From: CAZTHC01 sp964613425
GTDB lineage: Bacteria; Bacillota; Clostridia; TANB77; CAG-508
Assembly (NCBI GenBank): GCA_964613425.1
Contig: CAZTHC010000003.1
Span: forward strand, 1 to 40,518
DNA: 40,518 nt
Reading direction: 5' to 3'
Shown: positions 1-8,062 of the stretch, piece by piece
How the letters are laid out: each line of letters begins with the position of its first letter
Position numbering within the stretch: position 1 is the stretch's first letter
Position numbers and translations under genes: made by a program
Notes under the pieces: model-generated
Databases searched by the model: none
Told to the model about the DNA's origin: nothing
The model's input: the letters and a program-made list of their open reading frames with translations, nothing else

Positions 1-612
1 ATTAGAGAAATGATTTGTAAGAATAAAAATGTTAGAAATCTTATTCCACAAGATTCTTATAGTGTTTTGAGTAGTGAAATTTCTCATGGTAGAATTGTTC
101 CTAGTATACAAAAATTTGAGAAAGAAATCATATTCACTTTAAGGAAAATGTCTATTGAAGAAATTGCAGATTTACCAGATGTTTCCGAAGGACTAGAATA
201 TAATATAAAAAATGCAGCAAATTCTTGCAATAATATTTCAGATTTAATCTCTTTAATAAAATCTAAAAGATATACGCAATCTAGAATTCAGCGAATATTA
301 CTATATGCATTAATTGGAATAACTAAACAAGATATGGAGGATTCTAAAAAAATTGCACCATATATTCGTGTTCTTGGAATGAATGGAAACGGAAAAAAAC
401 TTTTGTCTGAAATTGCTAAAGCAAATAAGAAATTAACAATAATTACATCTGTAAAGAAATTTATGGATGAAACAAAAGATAAAAGCAAAGATAAAATTCT
501 AAAGAATATGTTATTAACAGATATTCATGCTACAGACATTTATACTTTAGGATATGAATTTGAATCTAGCGCAAATTTAGATTATACACAGAAAATAATA
601 ATAGAAGAATAA
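1..612 (+). CDS. tmcAL: TmcAL (YlbM-like) tRNA(Met) cytidine acetate ligase, C-terminal part
   Basis: The reading frame is open from the first base (Ile-Arg-Glu before the first ATG at 10), so this is the 3' part of a gene entering from the left. The visible part starts at what looks like the end of the nucleotidyltransferase domain (IREM, followed by LIPQDSYSVL and EISHGR), and the rest is the helical C-terminal region typical of TmcAL. Family knowledge: the enzyme uses acetate and ATP to acetylate the wobble cytidine of elongator tRNA-Met. The N-terminal HxGH nucleotide-binding region lies outside the window, so catalytic residues cannot be checked. The gene ends at TAA 610-612 and is followed by a hairpin terminator. 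The family assignment rests on the pattern of the C-terminal half. Confidence 0.75.
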   Translation: MREMICKNKNVRNLIPQDSYSVLSSEISHGRIVPSIQKFEKEIIFTLRKMSIEEIADLPDVSEGLEYNIKNAANSCNNISDLISLIKSKRYTQSRIQRILLYALIGITKQDMEDSKKIAPYIRVLGMNGNGKKLLSEIAKANKKLTIITSVKKFMDETKDKSKDKILKNMLLTDIHATDIYTLGYEFESSANLDYTQKIIIEE

Positions 613-654
613 GAGTAAAAACTGTCAAGAAAATTCCCCTTATTATTTGTAAAT

Positions 655-685
655 CCGTTTGTCAATTTATAAGACCGTTTGTCAA
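655..685. repeat. Two direct copies of CCGTTTGTCAA
   Basis: CCGTTTGTCAA occurs at 655-665 and 675-685, a spacing of 20 bases (about two helical turns), between tmcAL and its terminator. A partial third copy (CTGTCAA) lies at about 622. It could be a binding site or chance; nothing else supports a role. Confidence 0.3.
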
Positions 686-708
686 AAACTATTGATAAAT
701 AGTTTTTT
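684..708 (+). terminator. Hairpin terminator after tmcAL
   Basis: AAAACTATT (685-693) pairs with AATAGTTTT (698-706) around a 4-nt loop, and T residues follow. It lies about 70 bases after the tmcAL stop codon. Confidence 0.6.
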
Positions 709-733
709 AATCTTATATAATATATATAAGATT
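709..733. promoter_or_regulatory. AT-rich perfect palindrome upstream of the 76-aa gene
   Basis: AATCTTATATA at 709-719 is followed after 3 bases by its exact reverse complement at 723-733. It sits 40 bases before the start of the small membrane protein gene, where an operator or promoter would be expected. It could also be an extension of the terminator region of tmcAL. Confidence 0.35.
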
Positions 734-772
734 AAACTAGTTGATAAATTGTTAAAGAAGGAAGAATAACTA

Positions 773-1003
773 ATGAATAAAAAACGTATTATTATTTTAA
801 TTATTTTCATTATTATAATAGCAATTTGTTATGGGATATCCAAAATAGCTTCTGTAACACTATTTCCAGTAGATGCAGATGCTACTTCTGGAGTAATAAA
901 TTACATAAAAGGCATTGAAAATGCAGCTGTAAGGGAAAATGCAATAACTGTCTTTTTAGAAGGCAATGCAATTTCTCAAGAACAGGCTAATGAATTATAC
1001 TAG
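773..1003 (+). CDS. Small N-terminally anchored membrane protein, function unknown
   Basis: A 76-aa protein starting at ATG 773, with a GGAAG ribosome-binding site about 8 bases upstream. Residues 5-24 are a strongly hydrophobic Ile-rich segment preceded by MNKKR, so it is an uncleaved anchor or a signal peptide with no lipobox cysteine. The remaining 50 residues would be extracytoplasmic and are acidic and soluble-looking. I do not recognise the family. It is a single-gene unit between tmcAL and the convergent dnaE gene, followed by a shared hairpin. Confidence 0.6.
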   Translation: MNKKRIIILIIFIIIIAICYGISKIASVTLFPVDADATSGVINYIKGIENAAVRENAITVFLEGNAISQEQANELY

Positions 1004-1028
1004 AGTTTATTTTTTTAATATATCAGCA

Positions 1029-1077
1029 AAACGCAGATAATATGTTTTTTACAAATAGAAACATATTACCTGCGTTT
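1029..1077. terminator. Long hairpin between convergent genes, probable bidirectional terminator
   Basis: A 19-bp stem with one mismatch, starting AAACGCAGATAATATG (1029-1047 against 1059-1077), with an 11-nt loop. It lies between the end of the 76-aa gene (plus) and the end of dnaE (minus). The arm resembles part of the repeat at 17113-17205 (AAACGCAGGTGATAT), so it may derive from a mobile repeat reused as a terminator. Confidence 0.55.
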
Positions 1078-1085
1078 ACTAATTA

Positions 1086-4000
1086 TTATTGTTGTAGCTT
1101 TACATTTTCTTCCCCTATTATTTGTTCAATTTCTTTATAAATTTCTTCTGTTAGATATATACTCCCTGCACTTTTCATTTCAGTACCTATTTGTATTTTT
1201 ACTGGAGTATTATTTTTCTCTCCATTAAAAAATTTCAATATTCCTTTTAATCTTTTTTTATTTTCTTCACTTAAATTTGTTACATTTATTATTAATTCCT
1301 TTTTATTCTCTTCTTTTAATTCTTTAATATTATTTGCCACTACTTTTGTTTCTTCATCTTCTCTTATACTTAGTCTACCTTCTACAATTACTATATTGTC
1401 TTCTATTAATGCCTCTGTGCTTCTGCTAAAGCAACTATCAAATACTATTATTTCTATACTTCCATATAAATCTTCTATTGTTACAAATGCCATTAATGTG
1501 TTCTTTTTTGTGTACTTTTTCTTTATTGAAGTTACTATTCCTACAAATTTCACTTGTTGCCCATCTTTTAATTGTCCTTCTCCATTTTCTTTCATTTGTA
1601 AAGAATTTACATTAGAGTATTTTTCTATTTTATCTCTCATTTTATCTAAAGGATGTCCAGATATATATATTCCTAGCATTTCTTTTTCTAAAGATAATAG
1701 TTCTTTACTGTTATATTCTTCTTGTTCGGTAAATGAATATTTCATTTCTTCTATGTTATTATCTTCTGTTGTAGTTAAATCAAATAATGTAACTTGTCCT
1801 TTTAAAGATTTTTTCGTTGAATTATTTATAGAATCTATAATATTTTCATGTGATGCAACTAATGTAGCTCTATTTATTCCAAATTCATCAAAACATCCTG
1901 CTTTTATTAAACACTCTATACATTTTTTATTTACCGCTTCTTCACCAATTCTTTCACAAAAATCTGTAAAGCTTTTATAATCTCCGTTTTGTTTTCTTTC
2001 TTTAACAATTGCCTCTACTGCAGCAATTCCTACATTTTTTATACTACCTAAGCCAAATCTAATTTGATTTCCATATACTGCAAATTTGGTATAACTTTTA
2101 TTTATATCTGGCTTTAAAATTTCCACTCCCATATCTTTACATTCATTTATATATGCTGGAATTTTATCTAAATTTCCCAAAAAGCTATTCAAAGTTGCAG
2201 CCATAAATTCTGGTTTATAATATGTTTTCAAATATGCTGTTCTGTATGATACAACTGCATATGCCGCTGCATGAGATTTATTAAATGCATATTTTGCAAA
2301 CTCTGACATTTCATCAAAAATTCTATTTGCAGAAGCTTCATCTATACCATTTCTTATGCAACCTGGAATTATAACATTTCCATTTTCATCTATTTGTCCA
2401 TGAATAAAATATTCTCTTTCCTTTGCCATTACATCTAATTTTTTCTTACCCATTGCTCTTCTTACTAAATCTGCTCTACCTAACGAATATCCTGCTAAAT
2501 CTCTTACAATTTGCATAACTTGCTCTTGGTAAACCATACATCCATAAGTTACATTTAATATTGGCTCCAATGCTTTATGTGTATATTCTGCAGTTTCTGG
2601 ATGCAATTTATTTTTTATATATCTTGGAATTTGGTCCATTGGTCCAGGTCTGTAAAGTGAAACTCCTGCTATTATATCCTCTAAACTATCTGGTTTTAAT
2701 TCCTTCATAAAGTTAGTCATACCAGCGCTCTCAAATTGGAATATTCCAACAGTTTTTCCATCTTGCCATAATTTATATACATTTGAATCATTCATCTCTT
2801 TATCGAATTGTACATCTATTCCTCTACATTTTTTAACCAACTTTATTGCATCTTCAATTACAGTTAATGTACGCAATCCTAAAAAGTCCATTTTTAATAA
2901 ACCTAGTTCTTCTAGGGTTGTCATTATATATTGTGTTGATATTGAATTATCTCTTACATAAAGTGGCACATAAGTATCTACTGGCTCTTTCGTTATTACA
3001 ACTCCACATGCATGTGTTGAAGCTTGTCTTGGTAATCCTTCTAACTTCATCGCAATATCTAATACATTTTTTATACTTTCATCTGATTCATACAATTCTT
3101 TTAATTCTCTATTTTGTTCTAACGCCTTACTAATTGTTATATGAATTTCATTTGGTATCATTTTAGCTAACATATCAGCTTGTGCATATGGAATATCTAA
3201 AACTCTACCGACATCTCTTATTACCATTCTTGCAGACATTGTTCCAAACGTAATTATTTGTGATACATGGTCCTCACCATATTTTCTTGCAACATAATCT
3301 ATAACTTCTTGTCTTCTTTCATAACAAAAATCTATATCAAAATCTGGCATACTTATTCTATCTGGATTTAAAAATCTTTCAAACAGTAAATTAAATTTAA
3401 TTGGATCTACATCTGTTATTCCAACGCTATATGCTACTATAGAACCTGCTCCTGAACCACGCCCTGGACCTACTGGTATATTTTGTTGTCTTGCGTAATT
3501 AATAAAATCCCATACGATAAGAAAATAATCAACATATCCCATCTTTTTAATTACAGATAACTCATATTCTAATCTATCTATTATTTCTTGTGATACGCTT
3601 TCGCCATATCTTTTTTCCAAACCATCATATGCTATTTTTTTCAAATAATCATAATGTGTTTCATATTCTGCTGGTACATCATAGTTTGGCAAAATTGTAT
3701 TTCCAAATTCAAAATCTACATTACACTTCTCAGCTACTTTTACTGTGTTTTCTAGTGCTTCTGGAATATTTTTAAAGTATTCTCCCATTTCTTCTGGACT
3801 TTTTACATAGAACTCATCTGTTTCAAAACGCATTCTATCTAAGTCTGTCATTTTTTTGCCAGTTTGAATGCATAACAAAATTTCGTGGCTATATGCATCT
3901 TCTCTTTTTAAGTAATGTGAATCATTTGTTGCAACTAATGGTATATTCAATTTTTTTGAAAGCTCTACAAGTTTTTGGTTTACTAATACCTGTTCTTTTA

Positions 4001-4535
4001 ATCCATTATTCTGTATCTCTAAATAATAGTCATCCTTAAATAAATCTTTATACCATAATATTGTTTCTTCTGCTTTTTCCATATTGCCTTCCAATATTGC
4101 CTGTGGTACGCTTCCTGCTAAACAAGCACTACAGCATATTAAATCTTCATGATATTTTTCCAAAGTTTCTAAGTCTATACGTGGCTTATAGTAATACCCT
4201 TGTGTAAAACCTATTGAAACTAATTTTGTTAAATTCTTATATCCATTATTGTTTTTTGCAAGTAAAATTAAATGATTATATTTATTATCTATATTAGGTT
4301 CTTTATCAAACCTAGTTCTAGGTGCAACATACACTTCACAACCTATTACTGGTTTTATTCCTTCTTTTTTACATGCTTTATAGAAGTCTATCGCTCCGAA
4401 CATAACTCCATGGTCAGTAAGAGCAATAGCACTCATACCAAGTTCTTTTGCCCTTACTGGTAAATCTTTTATTCTATTAGCACCATCTAACAAACTAAAT
4501 TCACTATGCACATGTAAATGAACAAACCCTGACAT
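1086..4535 (-). CDS. dnaE: DNA polymerase III alpha subunit DnaE
   Basis: A 1149-aa replicative polymerase of the DnaE type, the usual family length. It begins with a PHP domain (HVHSEFSLLDG at residues 7-17). The polymerase palm follows, with the catalytic PDFDIDF motif at about 397-403 (Asp398 and Asp400). After it come the fingers region, helix-hairpin-helix and an OB-fold domain (about 990-1065, starting VKFVGIVTS). The start at 4535 has AAGGAG 7-8 bases upstream and lies 10 bases after the rqcP stop, so the two are probably co-transcribed. In Firmicutes DnaE usually works with PolC in lagging-strand synthesis. No in-frame CGG codon was found in its 1149 codons. Confidence 0.97.
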   Translation of the reverse strand: MSGFVHLHVHSEFSLLDGANRIKDLPVRAKELGMSAIALTDHGVMFGAIDFYKACKKEGIKPVIGCEVYVAPRTRFDKEPNIDNKYNHLILLAKNNNGYKNLTKLVSIGFTQGYYYKPRIDLETLEKYHEDLICCSACLAGSVPQAILEGNMEKAEETILWYKDLFKDDYYLEIQNNGLKEQVLVNQKLVELSKKLNIPLVATNDSHYLKREDAYSHEILLCIQTGKKMTDLDRMRFETDEFYVKSPEEMGEYFKNIPEALENTVKVAEKCNVDFEFGNTILPNYDVPAEYETHYDYLKKIAYDGLEKRYGESVSQEIIDRLEYELSVIKKMGYVDYFLIVWDFINYARQQNIPVGPGRGSGAGSIVAYSVGITDVDPIKFNLLFERFLNPDRISMPDFDIDFCYERRQEVIDYVARKYGEDHVSQIITFGTMSARMVIRDVGRVLDIPYAQADMLAKMIPNEIHITISKALEQNRELKELYESDESIKNVLDIAMKLEGLPRQASTHACGVVITKEPVDTYVPLYVRDNSISTQYIMTTLEELGLLKMDFLGLRTLTVIEDAIKLVKKCRGIDVQFDKEMNDSNVYKLWQDGKTVGIFQFESAGMTNFMKELKPDSLEDIIAGVSLYRPGPMDQIPRYIKNKLHPETAEYTHKALEPILNVTYGCMVYQEQVMQIVRDLAGYSLGRADLVRRAMGKKKLDVMAKEREYFIHGQIDENGNVIIPGCIRNGIDEASANRIFDEMSEFAKYAFNKSHAAAYAVVSYRTAYLKTYYKPEFMAATLNSFLGNLDKIPAYINECKDMGVEILKPDINKSYTKFAVYGNQIRFGLGSIKNVGIAAVEAIVKERKQNGDYKSFTDFCERIGEEAVNKKCIECLIKAGCFDEFGINRATLVASHENIIDSINNSTKKSLKGQVTLFDLTTTEDNNIEEMKYSFTEQEEYNSKELLSLEKEMLGIYISGHPLDKMRDKIEKYSNVNSLQMKENGEGQLKDGQQVKFVGIVTSIKKKYTKKNTLMAFVTIEDLYGSIEIIVFDSCFSRSTEALIEDNIVIVEGRLSIREDEETKVVANNIKELKEENKKELIINVTNLSEENKKRLKGILKFFNGEKNNTPVKIQIGTEMKSAGSIYLTEEIYKEIEQIIGEENVKLQQ

Positions 4536-4545
4536 ATGTTTCTCC

Positions 4546-4785
4546 TTATTCTACAATTTTTATTATTTCATCTATATTTTTTGTTGCTACTTTAGGTATA
4601 TTTACTATTTGAAATTTTGATATTTTATCTCCAAATTTTATTTCTATTATATCCCCTGGTTTTACATCATAACTAGGTTTAACTGTTTTACCATTTACTA
4701 TAACTCTACCAGCATCTGCAACTTCATTTGCAACTGTTCTTCTTTTTATTACTCTGCTCACTTTTAAGAATTTATCTAATCTCAT
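4546..4785 (-). CDS. rqcP: S4-domain RNA-binding protein RqcP (YabO/Hsp15-like)
   Basis: A 79-aa protein that is almost entirely an S4 RNA-binding domain (MRLDKFLKVSRVIKRRTVAN at the N-terminus, then ADAGRVIVNG and KPGDIIEI). Length and sequence match RqcP, which stabilises peptidyl-tRNA on obstructed 50S subunits so that RqcH can add alanine tails during ribosome quality control. The start at 4785 follows a GGTGATT ribosome-binding site. It is immediately upstream of dnaE with a 10-base gap. Other short S4 proteins are possible, but the length favours RqcP. Confidence 0.8.
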   Translation of the reverse strand: MRLDKFLKVSRVIKRRTVANEVADAGRVIVNGKTVKPSYDVKPGDIIEIKFGDKISKFQIVNIPKVATKNIDEIIKIVE

Positions 4786-4832
4786 AAAATCACCATAATA
4801 CTTATATCACATTTATTTTTTTTATTCAAGTA

Positions 4833-4861
4833 TTGTATTTTACATAAATACTTGATATAAT
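4833..4861 (+). promoter_or_regulatory. Sigma-A type promoter for the 64-aa gene
   Basis: TTGTAT (4833-4838), a 17-base spacer and a consensus TATAAT (4856-4861), about 50 bases upstream of the ATG at 4912. It is divergent from rqcP. Confidence 0.65.
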
Positions 4862-4911
4862 CTATTTGAATTTGGCATAGCCAATTCAATAATATTGAAA
4901 AGGGTGATTAA

Positions 4912-5106
4912 ATGGTTTGCAACAACTGTTTCGGATTCCAGCTTTCTCGCGAAAAAAATTCGAACAAAGGTGAACCGCAGTTTGATGTTACATGTACAGT
5001 CTTAGACAGACTTCTCTATGAACATCTTGAAATCAATGAAACTTTTGAGGTTCATCCATGTTGTGACTGCCCTTTAAATCAAAAAATATTAGGATTTCCT
5101 CCTTAG
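4912..5106 (+). CDS. Small cysteine-rich protein, function unknown
   Basis: A 64-aa protein with six cysteines: CNNC at residues 3-6, one at 28, and CCDC near 50-53. This pattern suggests metal binding, but no known family is recognised. ATG at 4912 follows AAAGGGTG with good spacing, and a strong sigma-A type promoter lies upstream. The gene is visibly richer in G+C than its neighbours and uses codons such as GCG, CTC and CGC that they avoid. It shares this with the small genes at 23874, 28041 and 34179. A single-gene unit with hairpins at and after its stop. Confidence 0.65.
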   Translation: MVCNNCFGFQLSREKNSNKGEPQFDVTCTVLDRLLYEHLEINETFEVHPCCDCPLNQKILGFPP

Positions 5107-5121
5107 GAAACTAATATTTTT
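5082..5121 (+). terminator. Hairpin overlapping the end of the 64-aa gene
   Basis: AAAAATATTAG...TTTCC pairs with GGAAACTAATATTTTT across the stop codon at 5104-5106, with a small bulge, and ends in a T run. Probable intrinsic terminator. Confidence 0.5.
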
Positions 5122-5128
5122 GAAAATC

Positions 5129-5159
5129 AAAATCGAGCTAAGTTTCTTAGCTCGATTTT
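5129..5159. terminator. Perfect 14-bp hairpin between convergent genes
   Basis: AAAATCGAGCTAAG (5129-5142), a TTT loop, and the exact reverse complement at 5146-5159. The A/T-rich outer arms let it act on both strands, ending the 64-aa gene (plus) and the DUF2651-like gene (minus), whose stop it overlaps. Confidence 0.75.
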
Positions 5160-5475
5160 ATCTTCTTCTGCACCTACAATTACACATATTTGTAGTGTTT
5201 GATGTATCTTCTAGCACATCACATATGTTATTATTGTTTTCCATACAAATGCACCTTTTTATAAATTTAACCAGTAATGCAGTTATATATGCAAGCACAG
5301 TATATACAATTGTAGCTATTAAAAACTCTATATCAAATGCTGCAAATGTAACTATAAGATATATTGCAAAAACTAATGCCGCAACTGAAATTGGCGAATT
5401 AAGTACTTTTTGTAATATTGCAGCTATTATTATTGTAGCTATTGGTAACGCAAAAAAAATTAATAATGTATCCAT
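5158..5475 (-). CDS. DUF2651-like (YbeF-type) small membrane protein
   Basis: A 105-aa protein. The first 75 residues hold three closely spaced hydrophobic segments (about 3-20, 28-47 and 52-70), the plan of the DUF2651 family of unknown function. The tail is unusual, Asn/Cys/Arg-rich and ending CNCRCRRR. The start at 5475 is well supported by AGGAGG followed by six bases and ATG. It lies 48 bases downstream of truA. No function is known for the family. Confidence 0.6.
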   Translation of the reverse strand: MDTLLIFFALPIATIIIAAILQKVLNSPISVAALVFAIYLIVTFAAFDIEFLIATIVYTVLAYITALLVKFIKRCICMENNNNICDVLEDTSNTTNMCNCRCRRR

Positions 5476-5523
5476 AAACTACCTCCTCTTATGTAGTATT
5501 ATATGAATTCATTATTAATTTTG

Positions 5524-6262
5524 TTACTTGTAATATACTTCTACTAAATATAAACCATGTGCTGGTAAAGTTTTTCCAGCTTTTGTCCTGTCTTTTGACT
5601 CTATTATTTCTTTAATTTGTTCAGGTTGAATCTTACCTAAACCAACATCTACTAAAGTTCCAGAAATAATTCTCACCATATTATATAAGAATCCATTTCC
5701 TGTTAATCTAATTATTATTCTTTCACTTTCTTGTATAACTTCTGCTTTTTTAATTATTCTTACACTGCTTTTGCTACTAGTTCCACTAGATTTGAAAGCC
5801 TTAAAATCATGTTCTCCTTCAAAAAATTTTATAGCTTCCTTCATTTTTTCAACATCAAGTTTTATTGGCATATGGTATTCTAAATCTCTGTATATTGCTG
5901 TTCCGTAAGGTGAATTGTTTATTATATATTTATATGTCTTCTCTTTACAATTGTATCTTGAATGAAATTTTTCATCAACTTCTTCAGCAGATTTTACAAC
6001 AATACTTTTTTTCAACTGTGAATTTAATGCAATAGCAATTTTTTCAATTGGAATTTTACTTTCTATTTTAAAATTTGCAACTTGACCTAATGCATGTACA
6101 CCAGCATCTGTTCTACCGAGAAGCATATAATTCTACTTCTTCACCTGTTATTTGCTTTATTGCATTTTCTATTTCGCCTTGAATATTTGCTTTATTAGGT
6201 TGCTTTTGCCATCCATTAAAGCCTTTTCCATCATATTCTATTACCAATTTAATATTTCTCAC
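5524..6262 (-). CDS. truA: tRNA pseudouridine synthase TruA, reading frame broken at a CGG codon (+1)
   Basis: TruA makes pseudouridine at positions 38-40 of the tRNA anticodon arm. The gene starts at GTG 6262, with an AGGTG ribosome-binding site overlapping the cdaA stop codon. Its first 48 codons read as a normal TruA N-terminus (KLVIEYDGKGFNGWQKQP). Codon 49 is CGG (6116-6118) and the next codon is TAG. Skipping one base (6118) gives GGT AGA ACA GAT, restoring the invariant GRTDAGVHA segment with its catalytic Asp, and the frame then stays open to 5524. The joined product is 245 aa, normal for TruA. The sequence is TCT C GGT AGA, so no homopolymer is involved. The rest of the gene shows no decay. 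It is either expressed by +1 frameshifting, a recent pseudogene, or a sequencing error; the match to radA and disA favours frameshifting. Confidence 0.85.
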
Positions 6263-6272
6263 AATTATTCAC

Positions 6273-7169
6273 CTAATTCTTATGGAACTTTCCTTTTAAT
6301 TTGTCTATTTTTTCTTTTCTCTTTTCTGTAAATTCATTTGTTATTACATTTTTTATCAATATCTTTTTAAGAGTTTCTTCTTTAACGTCAGCAATTAATG
6401 TTCCATCTTTAGCGATTGAGATTTTTCCAGTTTCTTCTGAAACAACTATAACTATTGCATCAGATTCATTAGACATCCCGCATGCTGCTCTATGCCTTGT
6501 TCCAAGTTCTCTTGCAATTGCTTTATCATCTGCAAGTGGAAGCATACATGCTGCAGCTTTAATTTTGTTATCACTTATTATAACTGCTCCATCATGCAAC
6601 GGTGTGTTTGGCACAAATATATTAACTAATAATTGTGGAGAAATTTCTGAATCTATAGCAATTCCAGTGTCTATTATATCTTTTAACTTAATATCTCTTT
6701 CAATTACTATTAATGCACCTGTTTTAGTTTTTGCAAGTTCTGTAGTAGCAATAACAATTCTATAAATATTTTCCTTTATTTTGCTTTCAATTTCTTTATC
6801 CATTCCAAAAAAACGTGTTAATTTGCTTGTTCCTAATTGTTCTAATCCCCTACGCAATTCTGGTTGAAATATAACTATAATAACTAAAACCCCATATGTC
6901 ATAAATGAAGTTAGTATGTAATTTAATATTTTTAATCCAAGTAAAGAACTTACCGCTGTTGCAACTACTAGGAAAGCTATTCCTTTTAGAAGTTGCCATG
7001 CTCTTGTTCCTTTAACAATTTTAACTAATTTAATTATTAAAAATGTAACAATTAGTATATCTAAAACTAACGCTATTAATTTTACTGGATATTTATATAA
7101 TAAATCTATGTAGCCCAGTATATTTTCTTGATAAAAATTATTCATTGCTATATTAAAATTTTCTAACAT
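6273..7169 (-). CDS. cdaA: Membrane-bound diadenylate cyclase CdaA (DacA)
   Basis: A 298-aa protein with three N-terminal membrane segments (about 31-48, 63-80 and 88-101), a short coiled linker, and a DAC domain carrying the DGA (193-195) and RHR (225-227) catalytic motifs. It condenses two ATP into cyclic di-AMP, which controls potassium and osmolyte homeostasis. ATG at 7169 is preceded by GGAGAT. It lies 9 bases after a 38-aa membrane peptide gene, and truA follows 10 bases downstream. The usual partners cdaR (YbbR) and glmM are not beside it here. A second c-di-AMP synthase, disA, is at 21239-22325. Confidence 0.95.
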   Translation of the reverse strand: MLENFNIAMNNFYQENILGYIDLLYKYPVKLIALVLDILIVTFLIIKLVKIVKGTRAWQLLKGIAFLVVATAVSSLLGLKILNYILTSFMTYGVLVIIVIFQPELRRGLEQLGTSKLTRFFGMDKEIESKIKENIYRIVIATTELAKTKTGALIVIERDIKLKDIIDTGIAIDSEISPQLLVNIFVPNTPLHDGAVIISDNKIKAAACMLPLADDKAIARELGTRHRAACGMSNESDAIVIVVSEETGKISIAKDGTLIADVKEETLKKILIKNVITNEFTEKRKEKIDKLKGKFHKN

Positions 7170-7178
7170 ATTTATCTC

Positions 7179-7295
7179 CTATTTTGAAAAGATATAAAAT
7201 AAAAGTGTTGCAACACTTCCAAAAACCATTAATCCTGCTAAAATTCCAGCCATTACTCTTCCAAATAATTTTGATTTGTCAATTTTCTTTGCCAT
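7179..7295 (-). CDS. 38-aa single-span membrane peptide upstream of cdaA
   Basis: A short gene with a strong ribosome-binding site (AAAGGAGAT, 8 bases before ATG at 7293-7295). The peptide starts MAKKIDKSKLFGR, has one hydrophobic span (about residues 14-35) and ends in FSK. The cdaA start codon follows its stop by 9 bases, so the two are almost certainly co-translated. Length and layout recall the DUF4044 family of very small membrane proteins, a weak match made by eye. A role as accessory or regulator of the membrane cyclase is an inference from position only. Confidence 0.7.
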   Translation of the reverse strand: MAKKIDKSKLFGRVMAGILAGLMVFGSVATLLFYIFSK

Positions 7296-7398
7296 TTATT
7301 TTGCATCTCCTTTTCATTTGATTTTACAATTAAAGTTTATCATAGTAAAAAATATTTTTCAATGATTTTAAAAAATTATGTTTTATTTTATTTGAAAA

Positions 7399-7421
7399 GG
7401 GCGTATACAATACGCCCCTTA
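7399..7421 (-). repeat. REP-like hairpin type A (variant, CTAC lost)
   Basis: GGGCGTATACAATACGCCC at 7399-7417, identical to the copies at 9965, 18231 and 27788. The stem is followed by CTTA instead of CTAC. Confidence 0.75.
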
Positions 7422-7430
7422 AAGAAATTA

Positions 7431-7471
7431 AAAAAATTGCCAATGGGGACGGAGGTTTTTGGCAATTTTTT
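7431..7471 (-). terminator. Hairpin with an AATGGGGACGGAGG loop, terminator-like
   Basis: AAAAAATTGCC (7431-7441) pairs with GGCAATTTTTT (7461-7471). The 19-base GC-rich loop is out of character for this genome. A/T-flanked stems allow termination on both strands; on the minus strand it would end transcription of gerW, whose stop codon is about 120 bases away. Confidence 0.55.
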
Positions 7472-7511
7472 TAGCAATATAGTAGTTGAAAACGCAGATA
7501 TATTTCATATC

Positions 7512-7540
7512 GCGGGTCGTTGAGGACGTTGCCTACCTAC
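7512..7540 (-). repeat. Degenerate REP-like hairpin type B
   Basis: Begins GCGGGTCGTTGAGGACGTTG and ends CTAC. Compared with the copies at 10016 and 15476 the right arm is mutated, so the stem is weakened. Confidence 0.6.
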
Positions 7541-7591
7541 AGATTGCAATGACAACGGTAGGCTTTCGCTCAGCATCATATTAATATTATC

Positions 7592-8062
7592 TTATTCGTC
7601 CTCTTCTATTTCTTCTTGTATATTATCTTCTATGTCTTCTTTATCTTGCATTTTAGATACTAATTTTGTTAATAATGCATCTATCTTTTCCACCACATCT
7701 GGCACATAGTCTAATAGCTTGTCTATTGAAGATGAATGTGTTACTGGTAATAGTTTTACTCCTCCATCTTGTACCACTAAAAATGCTACTGGACTTATAT
7801 TTACTCCTGCTCCACTTCCTCCTCCAAATGGTAATCTATATTGTATTGCTTCTTCTTTTTCCTTTTTTGTATACTCATCTACTGTTTCACCTTTAAATTC
7901 ACTTCCACCTGCTGCAAATCCAAATGAAACTTTAGAAATTGGTATTATTAAAATCCCATTTGCTGTTTCTATTGGCTCTCCTATTATTGTATTAACATCT
8001 ATCATTTCTTGTATGCTATTCATGGCTGTAACCATAAGACCTTCTATTGGATGTTCGCTCAT
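7592..8062 (-). CDS. gerW: GerW family sporulation protein (YtfJ)
   Basis: A 156-aa protein matching the GerW/YtfJ family: HPIEGLMVTAMNSIQEMID at the N-terminus, then GEPIETANGILIIPISKVSFG and a Gly-rich GGGSGAG stretch, followed by a variable acidic tail. In Bacillus the family member is made in the forespore and is needed for normal germination. ATG at 8062 follows GGAAT. Its start lies inside the last 47 bases of the DUF2953 gene, so the two are translationally coupled, as in the ytfI-ytfJ pair of Bacillus. Confidence 0.9.
   Translation of the reverse strand: MSEHPIEGLMVTAMNSIQEMIDVNTIIGEPIETANGILIIPISKVSFGFAAGGSEFKGETVDEYTKKEKEEAIQYRLPFGGGSGAGVNISPVAFLVVQDGGVKLLPVTHSSSIDKLLDYVPDVVEKIDALLTKLVSKMQDKEDIEDNIQEEIEEDE

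Larger units (their letters stand above)
7296..7591. other. Gene-free stretch with repeats and a hairpin
   Basis: No coding sequence is seen. It contains the promoter side of the cdaA operon, a type A hairpin (7399-7417), a terminator-like hairpin (7431-7471) and a degenerate type B hairpin (7512-7540). Confidence 0.6.

Noticed and set aside
5120..5506. 128-aa plus-strand open frame opposite the DUF2651-like gene
   Set aside because: It is antisense to a gene with a perfect ribosome-binding site and family-like membrane pattern, and begins inside a terminator hairpin.
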